From: PWXP01 sp040772845
GTDB lineage: Bacteria > Planctomycetota > Planctomycetia > Pirellulales > Thermoguttaceae
DNA length: 64,000 nt
Reading direction: 5' to 3'
Assembly: GCA_040772845.1 (NCBI GenBank)
Contig: JAXGXG010000001.1
Location: forward strand, 1,860,001-1,924,000
Shown here: piece after piece, positions 9,147 to 17,035 of the stretch
How positions within the stretch are numbered: position 1 is the first letter of the stretch
How the letters are laid out: the number at the start of each line of letters is the position of its first letter
Made by a program: the position numbers and the translations under genes
The notes under the pieces: model-generated
Seen by the model: only the letters and a program-made list of their open reading frames with translations
Database searches by the model: none
Told to the model about the DNA's origin: nothing

Positions 9147-10154
9147 CTACGGCTCCGGAGAAAAATGCCGATCCACGATCGTCTGCAGCGCGGCTGACGT
9201 GGTCACATGGCTGATTTCGGCGCGAAAGGCCCTGGCTCCCGGCTGGCCGTGGGCGTACCGGCACGCCTGGCTGCGCAATCGAACAATGGCCGGTTCTTCG
9301 CCGTGCTGTTCGGCCAGCAGGCGGTAGTGTTCCAGCAGAAGTGCCCGCTGTTCAGACAGGTTGGGGTCCGGCGGAGTGGATTCGCCGCGCAGCGCGGCTG
9401 CCGCGTCGCGGAACAGCCATGGCCGACCCAGCGCCGCGCGGCCGACCATGACGCCGTCCACGTCGTAGCGCGCCAGCGCCGTGACGATATCGTCGGCCGT
9501 CTTGAGATCGCCATTTCCGATGAGCGGGATACGCCGCAGGTAGGGCTTGATTCGGGATATTTGGTCCCAATTGGCTTGGCCGCGGAACATCTGGTCGGTT
9601 GTGCGGCCGTGGACCGTCAGGGCGGCGCCTCCGGCCCCTTCGACCGCCTGGGCTACGTCCGTGGCGGTGATGGAGTTCTGCGACGGTCCGAGGCGGATCT
9701 TGGCGGTTACAGGAACGTTTGGGCAGGCGGCAGCCACGCGGGCGACCAGTTCGCCCACTCGGTCGGGCCACTGCAGCAGATAGGCGCCGCTTTCAGCTTT
9801 TTGAGCTACGTCGCGAGCCGGGCACCCGAAGTTCAGGTCGATCACACTTGGCGCGTACTGTTCAACCAGGCGCTGGGCCTCGAAGGCGAGGGCCTCCGGA
9901 TCGTTGTCCCATATCTGGATGCCGAGCGGGCGCGGTTCTCCGGCCACACGCCACAGCCGGTCATGCGGCGGTTCGCCTCGCGCGGCCATGGCGTGCAGCC
10001 CGCGGGCACTGAGCATCTCGGTAAACAGCAAACCCACTCCGCCGAACCGCCGCACCAGCGTTCGGAACGCGTAGTTCGAGAACCCTGCCATCGGCGCAGC
10101 CAATATCGGCGGATCGATCGGGACTCCGGCAATGGAGAGTAACAGCGGCATCAT
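9147..10154 (-). CDS. tRNA-dihydrouridine synthase (Dus family)
   Basis: A 335-residue flavoenzyme that reduces uridine in the tRNA D-loop using FMN and NADPH. Visible motifs in order are PPILAAPMAGFSNYAFR at the N-terminus (FMN site), LLFTEM, DLNFGCPARDVAQ with the catalytic Cys loop, VTAKIRLG, ALTVHGRTTDQMF, PLIGNGDLKTADD and DGVMVGRAALGRPWLF (phosphate-binding end of the TIM barrel). The C-terminal helical tRNA-binding part is present but short. The frame extends to 10205; two adjacent ATG codons (10154 and 10151) fit the family start better because the extra 17 residues are not family-like. It belongs to the DusB/NifR3-like branch; the exact subgroup is not certain. It stands alone, 208 bp before the kinase-like gene. 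Confidence 0.9.
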   Translation of the reverse strand: MMPLLLSIAGVPIDPPILAAPMAGFSNYAFRTLVRRFGGVGLLFTEMLSARGLHAMAARGEPPHDRLWRVAGEPRPLGIQIWDNDPEALAFEAQRLVEQYAPSVIDLNFGCPARDVAQKAESGAYLLQWPDRVGELVARVAAACPNVPVTAKIRLGPSQNSITATDVAQAVEGAGGAALTVHGRTTDQMFRGQANWDQISRIKPYLRRIPLIGNGDLKTADDIVTALARYDVDGVMVGRAALGRPWLFRDAAAALRGESTPPDPNLSEQRALLLEHYRLLAEQHGEEPAIVRLRSQACRYAHGQPGARAFRAEISHVTTSAALQTIVDRHFSPEP

Positions 10155-10510
10155 GCACCTGGGATCGCGGAAGGGTGAATCGTCCACCAACTCGTAGATT
10201 ATCACGCTTTGGCTGATCCGTCGATATCGATGAGACTTCGCTCAGTTCACCAGGCTGGAATCTCCCTGAGAAAACAGTCAACTTCCTCGCTTCGTACCTT
10301 CGCGGATGCCGATTAGCCGCGGTTTCGCCGGGGCGGGGCTGGCCCCTCTTGCGGGCGACCGAACCATATGGATAATGGTGAGATCGGAGACGTTCACTAC
10401 TCCTGTATCTCGTGCGCAGCATCTTCTTCGGTGGCTGCATTGCCGATCTGTCAAAATAGTCCATGTGTAACATTGTCTTCCGAACTGGCCATACGTCACG
10501 GGGTTTTTCC

Positions 10511-12622
10511 ATGTTGTTGCGAGTGATCTGTTGTTGCACGTTTCTTTCCGCTGCGACGGCCCCGGCCGCCAGGTCGGCCGAATGGTGGGTCGACGCCACG
10601 GCGGCCCCAGGCGGCGACGGCTCGGCCGCAAAACCCTGGCAGACCATTACCGAAGCGGTCAAGGCCGCGCAGGGCGGCGATACCATCACCGTTCGGCAGG
10701 GAACCTATCGGGAATCGGTTGCGCTGGACAAGAGCGGGACGGCCGAACGGCCCACCGTGCTCCGCGCGGCGCCGGGCCAGCGGGTGATCGTGTCCGGGTT
10801 CACACCCATTGCAGGCTGGAAGCCCTTTCGCGAGAACTTGTACTTCACCACGGTGGAAGGACCGGTCGAAGACCTGTTTGTCGGCTATATGCCGCAACCT
10901 GTCTCGCGATGGCCGGGTAGCGACGAGCCGTGGCGGTACCTGAACAAGTGCGATGCAGCGGCTGGCGAGTTTCGAGACTCACAGGGGCTCGACGAGCAGT
11001 CGTGGCTTGCCGACATTGCGGCCCACCCCGGTGCGGCGCGGTTGTATCTGTACGTCGCACACGGCAATTACTTCAGAGACGTTCCGCTCACCAGATTCGA
11101 CCCGTCGTCGTCTACTTTCACGGTAGGTGAAAAGCGGGTGATCGGCCCTTTGCGCGGCGAGCGAGACCGCTACCAGATCACCAATCATGTCGCCCTGGTG
11201 CGAAGGCCGGGGCAGTGGGCCGCCGAACGCATCGACGAGAAGCAGACGCGCGTGGTCTTCTGGCCTGCCGACGAAAAGGACCTCGAACACACGCAGGTCC
11301 GGCAGAGAGCGCGGCCCTTAATCCGGGTCGGGCATTGGAAGGACCCGGTCGCCCACGTGCGCGTGGAGGGCCTGGAAGTTACCGGCAGCGGCCGGACCGG
11401 AATCGAACTCGGGCGTTGCGAACATGTGACGGTCACCCGCTCGATCGCCCATCACAACCGGGGCAATGGCGTTGCCGCCCGGCGCACAAGCAACATCACC
11501 ATTTCCGAAAACATCGCGTTTGCGAACGGTTCAGGCATTTCGGTCACATCGACCCGGCACGCAACGGTCGAACGGAACGAGATTGCCCTGAACACGGTCG
11601 ATGGACTGATTGTGGCCGGCAACGTCTCCGGCAGGCCGGACGGCGAACCGACGACCGAGGACGTCGTCGTACGGAGCAACTACATCCATCATCACCTGCT
11701 GCTCGGGCATCCAGATAATATGCAGACCTACCGGGGCGTCGATCGGATCGTGATCGAGGACAACGTACTGCTGTGGGCCGGGCAGGGGCTGATGACCGAA
11801 GAGACCAACCACGGTGTACTGCGCAATTGCGTTGTAGTCGGGACCGGGGCCGTTGCCGTCATTTTCGGGCACGGCAATGCAAGTGACTGGACGATCGAAG
11901 GTTCGACCATCGGCCTGGGCGGCTGGGGAGCCCTTTCTCTGACCGCCAAGGACTATCGTATCCATCGCAACATCTTCTTCCACAATCCGGTCAGCCTTGG
12001 CGAGGCCGTAACCAGCGACCACAATCTCTACGTGACTGCCGGCGATACGCAGCCGATCGCCCTGACCTCGAAACCCAAGTGGCAGAAGTTCCTCACACCG
12101 GAAGAAGCCAACGCGGCCACCGGGCAGGAAGAGCATTCTCTCCGAGCCGATCCGCGTTTCCGCAGCGCCCCCTCGCGGCAGGCGATGGCCCTGTGGCACG
12201 ACGAGAATCGTCTCAACCGGCTCTTCGTGCGCGGCAACAAGACGGCCATCCCGACCGAAGGGTTCGCCGCCGGCGACCGGATCGAGATCAACGGCGACGG
12301 CATCTTGCGGCGCGTGACGGCGGTGGACGAGAAGAGCATGCAGTTCGAGCCACCCCTTCCGCAACTGCCGCTGCGCGGAGCACTCATCTGGAACTGGGAC
12401 AGTGCATCCACACCTGCGGTGGACCTGCGGCCTGCGGCTGGTAGTCCCGCACTGGCCGCAGGCGATCGAGCACGCCCCATCGGTGCGACGCTCGACGTGC
12501 CTGCCTTCCAGCGTGGCGACTTCAACAATGACGGCCTCCGCGATCTGCCCGTACTATCAGACGACCTGAAAGCCTGCTGGCCGAATCCCAACGCCATCGT
12601 CCTCCCGCTCGACGGCGGGTAA
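10511..12622 (+). CDS. Secreted parallel beta-helix protein (pectate-lyase-like fold)
   Basis: A 703-residue protein. It has a signal peptide at residues 1-23 (MLLRVICCCTFLSAATAPAA, then RSA). It then has the DUF1565-type opening WWVDATAAPGGDGSAAKPWQ, common to planctomycete surface and polysaccharide-acting proteins. Residues about 35-110 carry GDTITVRQGTYRE. The central part (about 270-500) is a right-handed beta helix with parallel coils such as VEGLEVTGSGRTGIELGRC, VTVTRSIAHHNRG and ITISENIAFANG. The end holds a strand-rich domain and a dockerin-like phrase, RGDFNNDGLRDLP. A lyase or glycosidase acting on uronic polysaccharide is possible, but no catalytic residues can be named. ATG 10511 is preferred over 10463 because it starts the signal peptide. 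It converges on the methylase gene with 35 bp between. Confidence 0.78.
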   Translation: MLLRVICCCTFLSAATAPAARSAEWWVDATAAPGGDGSAAKPWQTITEAVKAAQGGDTITVRQGTYRESVALDKSGTAERPTVLRAAPGQRVIVSGFTPIAGWKPFRENLYFTTVEGPVEDLFVGYMPQPVSRWPGSDEPWRYLNKCDAAAGEFRDSQGLDEQSWLADIAAHPGAARLYLYVAHGNYFRDVPLTRFDPSSSTFTVGEKRVIGPLRGERDRYQITNHVALVRRPGQWAAERIDEKQTRVVFWPADEKDLEHTQVRQRARPLIRVGHWKDPVAHVRVEGLEVTGSGRTGIELGRCEHVTVTRSIAHHNRGNGVAARRTSNITISENIAFANGSGISVTSTRHATVERNEIALNTVDGLIVAGNVSGRPDGEPTTEDVVVRSNYIHHHLLLGHPDNMQTYRGVDRIVIEDNVLLWAGQGLMTEETNHGVLRNCVVVGTGAVAVIFGHGNASDWTIEGSTIGLGGWGALSLTAKDYRIHRNIFFHNPVSLGEAVTSDHNLYVTAGDTQPIALTSKPKWQKFLTPEEANAATGQEEHSLRADPRFRSAPSRQAMALWHDENRLNRLFVRGNKTAIPTEGFAAGDRIEINGDGILRRVTAVDEKSMQFEPPLPQLPLRGALIWNWDSASTPAVDLRPAAGSPALAAGDRARPIGATLDVPAFQRGDFNNDGLRDLPVLSDDLKACWPNPNAIVLPLDGG

Positions 12623-12657
12623 TCTGCCTCGGCGTGGCATATGCATTTCCCGCCGAA

Positions 12658-14151
12658 CTACGGTATGAGCATCATTTGCCGCTCTACGTTCTCGTCGGCG
12701 TGAGGGGCGCGCGCATATCCCTCAAATTCGGCTGTCTTCCCAGATCGACGGGCCAATTCTGCAAGTGAGACACGTTGCAGGATATCAACCGTCAACGGCC
12801 GTTTGGAATCCATGAATGCTAACGAACGCAGAAATGCCAGTGCAGAATCAGACGACAGCAGTTCATGCAGAAGCACCGCTTCCTCTTCGCATTGGCATGG
12901 AATCGAATAGCAAGTATCGTCAACCATCACGGGGCGACCTTGCGCGGGTGGCACGATAACGAACCGGAAAGACTTGTAAAGACCAGAAATGGCTATCTTC
13001 CAAGGGGAAAACGAATAGGGCCCTATCCCGAACACGGCAAAACGAGGGCGATTCCGATAGATCGAGCTGCGCCGACCGTCGAGTGCGTCTGCATGACGCA
13101 GCAAATACTCCCAGGTGTTGGGCGCTGCAGATGCGATATGAGACGTGTCGGCACTTGTGTGGGTTTGTGTGACCAGAACGTATTTGCTCGCTTCAAATCG
13201 ACCATTGCCAAGGTCGGACGATTTCAGGAGAGGAAAGACGAAATCGTCTTCCAATCTTACGGTCTCGCCAAGCCCATTGCGCAGCATTTCGCCATCCCGG
13301 GCAAACTCCATTACCTTGGCGGCATCGTGCTTCACACCTGACCGCCATCTGTAAGCAAGCGAACCGCCATCGAGATACTTGTGCCGTCGATACGTGCGAA
13401 TATCCGAGACTAAATCGCCGTCAATGAAGCCGAAACGGGTCGAATCGGATGCAAGATCGAGATCGGAGTACACCGTGGCAGTCCGATCCGTTGTGGTCTT
13501 GCCTGTGGTCATGAACAGGCAAGCGTCCACAGCAACGCCAAATGCAGCCTTTGCATCAAAGCGGAACAACAATGAGCCTTCTCGCCCTTCTTCGGTCTTC
13601 CAGAAATGTCGCAGGACTTTGCGAGCGGTCATCGTTTTGCACAGTATTGCAACGGTCCCTTCGGGAGGCAGGGCTTCAATAAGGCGAATGAGCATCCACT
13701 CGGCGATATCGAAATTCGACTTTCCCGTGCGAGCATCAAAACCGCGTAGCCCTTGGAAGTTGGTCTTCTGGGGAAGGTTTCGGCTGCCCAACTGGCCGAG
13801 ATCGGAGTTCGTAACCCACGGCAAATTGCCGATTGCCAGTACCCGCTCGAAGCCGTTTCTTCTCAGATTTGCCCTCCAGTCTTCTCCGAAGAAATCCCTG
13901 TGGTAAAGCTTGATTCCGGCGCCTCGAAAAGACTGCGATGCCTGATCGACATACTCGCGATTGATTTCATATCCCTCGTAGTGCGGACCGCTTCCCCACT
14001 GATCAACGGACGCCTTCAAGAACGCTCCCAGCCCTGCCGTTGGTTCGACGACAATATCTGGAGTCCCGACAATGCCAGCGACAAGGCCGGTTACTTTTCG
14101 GGCCAAAACTTCAGGTGTCTGGAAGTCACCAAATTCCTTCTTGCTACTCAT
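12658..14151 (-). CDS. Type II restriction-modification DNA adenine methyltransferase
   Basis: A 497-residue N6-adenine methylase. The N-terminus has the GDFQTPEVLARKV motif seen in gamma-type enzymes. SAM-binding motif I is VVEPTAGLGAF (about residues 34-44) and the acidic motif II region is YEGYEINREY. Catalytic motif IV is IGNLPWVTNS (NLPW at 109-112, a normal NPPW/NLPW variant). The C-terminal half (about 230-497) is a target-recognition region. Its start overlaps the stop of the endonuclease gene by four bases (ATGA), so the two are translationally coupled with the nuclease first. The target site cannot be read from the sequence. The base composition is more AT-rich than in neighbouring genes, which fits horizontal acquisition. 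Confidence 0.85.
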   Translation of the reverse strand: MSSKKEFGDFQTPEVLARKVTGLVAGIVGTPDIVVEPTAGLGAFLKASVDQWGSGPHYEGYEINREYVDQASQSFRGAGIKLYHRDFFGEDWRANLRRNGFERVLAIGNLPWVTNSDLGQLGSRNLPQKTNFQGLRGFDARTGKSNFDIAEWMLIRLIEALPPEGTVAILCKTMTARKVLRHFWKTEEGREGSLLFRFDAKAAFGVAVDACLFMTTGKTTTDRTATVYSDLDLASDSTRFGFIDGDLVSDIRTYRRHKYLDGGSLAYRWRSGVKHDAAKVMEFARDGEMLRNGLGETVRLEDDFVFPLLKSSDLGNGRFEASKYVLVTQTHTSADTSHIASAAPNTWEYLLRHADALDGRRSSIYRNRPRFAVFGIGPYSFSPWKIAISGLYKSFRFVIVPPAQGRPVMVDDTCYSIPCQCEEEAVLLHELLSSDSALAFLRSLAFMDSKRPLTVDILQRVSLAELARRSGKTAEFEGYARAPHADENVERQMMLIP

Positions 14152-14846
14152 AGTGCCTCAATGCCCGAAGTGTTCCCGGCTTGCTGTATTACGCGGCCAT
14201 ATTGAAGTCGCCATTGCAGTGCGTTCGAGATTGTGAGATACCCAATTTCGGGAGGGTCCGCAAGAACTTCCTCGGCAAGGGCCTGAGCTTGCACATCATC
14301 CAAAGGAAGCATGCGTTCCGAAAAGAACGCCAGAACATCGTCGATATTCCCATTGTTTTCAATAATGCTGCGCAAACCAGTGGTGGTCTGATAATCTGCA
14401 GTCTTCGAAGCATTAACGAAGACTGTGTGCTGGATGTCAAGCTTACCTGTCCTGCGTTTCGTATCATCCGACTTCTGATAGACGAATACAAGCAGATGAT
14501 AGCCAAGGCCGTATATCTTCTGCCTTGCCGACTTGAACGGGCACGACGATTGTGGTTGCCTGATACTTGTCGTCTTCAAGTCGACACCCAACTCAGGGAA
14601 ATCAATTCCCTTTGCCGAGGATCCGAAAATGCAAGTGTACTTCTTGATAAGAAAACCTTGAAACTTGTGTTCCAGGTAGGTACCAACGGCTTTGCCATCG
14701 GTAATGCCGTACAGCGATGGTTCGTCGTGGGCTGACTCAAGGCGAGCAAAACGAGCCGCCTCATCCTTGAGAAGCTGTAGTGTCAAGTTTAACGGCATTC
14801 CTTTGCGTCCTTCGGTCGGTCTCTTCTCAGGCGAAAACTTCTTCAC
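14148..14846 (-). CDS. Type II restriction endonuclease, PD-(D/E)XK-like
   Basis: A 232-residue protein, the likely partner nuclease of the downstream methylase. A possible PD-(D/E)XK core is visible: Glu59 in GTYLEHKF, Asp82 in GIDFPELG, and Asp89-Leu-Lys91 in VDLKTTS. It is followed by PFKSARQKIYGLGYHLLVFVY, a conserved helix and strand typical of such enzymes. GTG 14846 gives the full frame. ATG 14798 (MPLNLT) is a shorter alternative, preceded by AAGGA placed too close to it. Nuclease-first order with a four-base overlap and no visible C (control) protein is noteworthy. The methylase next door supports the call more strongly than the motif does. Confidence 0.72.
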   Translation of the reverse strand: MKKFSPEKRPTEGRKGMPLNLTLQLLKDEAARFARLESAHDEPSLYGITDGKAVGTYLEHKFQGFLIKKYTCIFGSSAKGIDFPELGVDLKTTSIRQPQSSCPFKSARQKIYGLGYHLLVFVYQKSDDTKRRTGKLDIQHTVFVNASKTADYQTTTGLRSIIENNGNIDDVLAFFSERMLPLDDVQAQALAEEVLADPPEIGYLTISNALQWRLQYGRVIQQAGNTSGIEAL

Positions 14847-15127
14847 AGAACCAATTCACGATACTAACAGAATGGGGCAAGTGGTGTGGCTTGTCAAGGG
14901 GGGGGCATGCGCTGCATGGAAGCGTTGCTTCGAGTCGTCGTGCATTGAGGTAATACGATTGAGTGAGCGTGCTTGCAGAAACGCCATCGTCGAATCAATG
15001 GAGCCGCCTTTGGGTTTCCGACCGCTCGGAGCTACACTTAGGGTAGAAGGCGGTTTGTGGGCCGGGTGAGTTCGTTGCCACTTACGGCCGGTCGGCATGT
15101 GGCCAGGATGAACCATAGGGTCGAGTC

Positions 15128-15619
15128 GTGAAACGAAGCGTTCTGAGTCGGTATGAACGGGACGAAGAAGGGCACATTGTTGTCGACGTCTCGGCAACAC
15201 GGGTGGAAGACCTGTACAACGACTTCGACAAGAGCGCGCCCTACGTCCGTCGCGATCTGGACCAGGACTTTGCCGACTATCTGATTGGCTGCGTGCGGGA
15301 ATTGAGCCGCGTTCCGTTTGTCATCTGGCTCACCTTGGCCAATGTGCTGGACGAACCGCGATTGTCCCGTATCCGTCGCAGTCTGAACACGCACTTCGAG
15401 TATCTTGCAGAGACCGAGGTGCGAAAGATCCTGCAGATGTTTCGCCGCTCGGCTATTCTCTTTGCCATCGGACTGGGAATCCTGTTTGCCTCCGTATGGC
15501 TGAACCGGCTACTGGGAACCGACCGTTCCGTAACGGCCAATGTATTCGCCGAGGGGCTTACCGTGGCTGCCTGGGTGTCGCTGTGGGAGGCGCTGGCCAT
15601 CTTCCTGATCGAATCTTAA
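15128..15619 (+). CDS. Small membrane protein, possibly truncated
   Basis: A 163-residue protein of unknown function. Residues 1-100 are soluble and charged, with a VSATRVEDLYNDFDKSAPY segment and a helical stretch. Two membrane helices follow near the C-terminus: SAILFAIGLGILFASVWL and TANVFAEGLTVAAWVSLWEA. The protein stops abruptly after AIFLIES. In the next forward frame the sequence continues as SWFVLRPDGPRLAIRK, which resembles the basic W-x-x-R-P tail expected after the second helix. A one-base shift near 15610 may therefore have shortened it (inference). The start is GTG 15128 with no strong ribosome site. The gene stands alone. Confidence 0.6.
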   Translation: MKRSVLSRYERDEEGHIVVDVSATRVEDLYNDFDKSAPYVRRDLDQDFADYLIGCVRELSRVPFVIWLTLANVLDEPRLSRIRRSLNTHFEYLAETEVRKILQMFRRSAILFAIGLGILFASVWLNRLLGTDRSVTANVFAEGLTVAAWVSLWEALAIFLIES

Positions 15620-16341
15620 ACGTGTCGTGGTTCGTGCTGCGGCCTGACGGCCCGCGTCTCGCTATCCGAAAGCAGACGCCATGAACACGACCATTTCGGA
15701 CACAAGTCGATCGGGATTGCCGTTGTCGGCCATCATGATTGTACAGGGAATCCAACGCCTTGTGACGGGCAAGTCGCACAGATAGAAGACTCGATCCAGC
15801 TTCGCGGGCACTATCCCGATGCGCCAGTCCTCGGCTTATGGGTAAATCACGACGGGGAAGTTCATGAAGTACCTGGCGATGGAGAAAGCGGCTGACGGTG
15901 CGCCATTTTTCAGCAGGTGCGAACCTGCCGATCGTATCCCAACGTAGCGTGTGGTTGGCGAACGTCTACGTAGGGTGGGTGGTTCGGGCCAATCAGACGT
16001 CCGGACGGTTCCCTTGCGCCAAACGGAACCTCGCAATGTATCTCTTTTACAAGCCGCCGCAGGCCAGGTTCACCCACGCGTTGTCCAACGTCAACGATAC
16101 TTTTCCGGTTCGCGAGAATGCAAGCCCGCTGTTACACCTGCCATTTAGGGCCAGCCCTTCGGGCTTCTCTTGTTCGTGCGGCTTATGTCCCAGGGTTGCG
16201 CCTCGCTCGCCTACGGCTCGCTTCGTCTCCACCCTGGGCTGATATAGGACTGTCCCTTCGGGACGAACAGGCTCGTTCCTTCAATATCGATGTTGCGCAG
16301 TGGTACTGGAAACCTGCATGCCGCTATGGCATAATCACCGT
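15620..16341. other. Gene-free stretch with one family F repeat
   Basis: No recognisable gene. Positions 16188-16265 carry a hairpin repeat also present at 45922-46000. Just before 16342 the sequence GCATAATC resembles a -10 promoter element for the small membrane protein that follows. Confidence 0.5.
16188..16265 (+). repeat. Dispersed repeat family F
   Basis: CCCAGGGTTGCGCC followed by a CTCGCTCGCC/GGCTCG tract, then CCACCCTGGGCT and the hairpin GTCCCTTCGGGAC. The same order of blocks is found at 45922-46000 (CCCGGGGTTGCGCG to GTCCCTTCGGGAC). The outer CCCAGGG/CCCTGGG arms are self-complementary, so the unit can fold as an RNA or single-strand hairpin. Confidence 0.7.
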
Positions 16342-16806
16342 ATGGTCCAGAATCCTTGCCTGTCACCGGAAACCGACCCGTGCGCCGCATCAACGCAGCG
16401 CAGCAAGCTCCGCGTTTTGTTCTCTTTCGTAAACTTCATCGTTTCGGTCCTGTTGATCGTCTCTTGCGTCATCGCCATCGGAACGATGGAACGGCCGGGC
16501 TCGTTCTTCGGTGGAGTCCTCGCATTCCTCCCTGTTCTCGTTTACGGGATTTGCGAATGGCTTGTCCTTTATCGCCGAAACGCTTCGGTCGAGCGGAAAC
16601 TTGCGTATGTCAATCTCGTATCCGCCGCCTTCCTCGCGTTTGGCATGGCGAAAAGCATCGGCGAGGCCGTCACGAGCGAAACTGGCGGGAACCTGGCATT
16701 TGCTTTTGGGTTTTCGCTAATCTTCGGCCTCATAGTGGCTTATCTTCTCGCCTGCGGCTGGTGCCGTTTGCGATGGACTCGGCGAGCCGATCTTCAATCA
16801 AAATGA
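16342..16806 (+). CDS. Small four-helix membrane protein of unknown function
   Basis: A 154-residue protein with four predicted membrane segments: FSFVNFIVSVLLIVSCVIAI, FFGGVLAFLPVLVYGICEWL, LVSAAFLAFGMAKSI, and LAFAFGFSLIFGLIVAYLLA. The ends are short and charged, with a basic C-terminus (RLRWTRRADLQSK). The frame is open back to GTG 16300 with another ATG at 16318. ATG 16342 is chosen because the upstream part (LETCMPLWHNHR) is not helix-like, but no ribosome site decides it. The family is not recognised. It is followed by a family E hairpin repeat. Confidence 0.5.
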   Translation: MVQNPCLSPETDPCAASTQRSKLRVLFSFVNFIVSVLLIVSCVIAIGTMERPGSFFGGVLAFLPVLVYGICEWLVLYRRNASVERKLAYVNLVSAAFLAFGMAKSIGEAVTSETGGNLAFAFGFSLIFGLIVAYLLACGWCRLRWTRRADLQSK

Positions 16807-16811
16807 TCTGC

Positions 16812-16872
16812 GGTTGGAGTCCCGCCTTTAGGCGGTTTCCTGTCTTCCGGCTGAAGCCGGGACTCCAACGGG
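16812..16872 (+). repeat. Dispersed hairpin repeat family E
   Basis: The outer arms GTTGGAGTCCCG (16813-16824) and CGGGACTCCAAC (16858-16869) are perfectly complementary. Inside lie two small hairpins, CCGCCTTTAGGCGG and CCGGCTGAAGCCGG, so the unit can fold as a three-way junction. Further copies lie at 22951-23014 (reverse) and 24412-24468. Confidence 0.85.
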
Positions 16873-17035
16873 TTCGTCGAACCGTATTCGCGGTTCAAGC
16901 CGGGTAAGACGGTCGACTTGCCCCATGCTTTCCTTCCGGCGGCAGGTTTGGTACCCTGTCGGTTGCCGTAGTGTGCTGAAAAGGCATAGACGAACGCCAG
17001 TCTGCCGCGTTGTAGGACACTGAAAGGACGCCATC

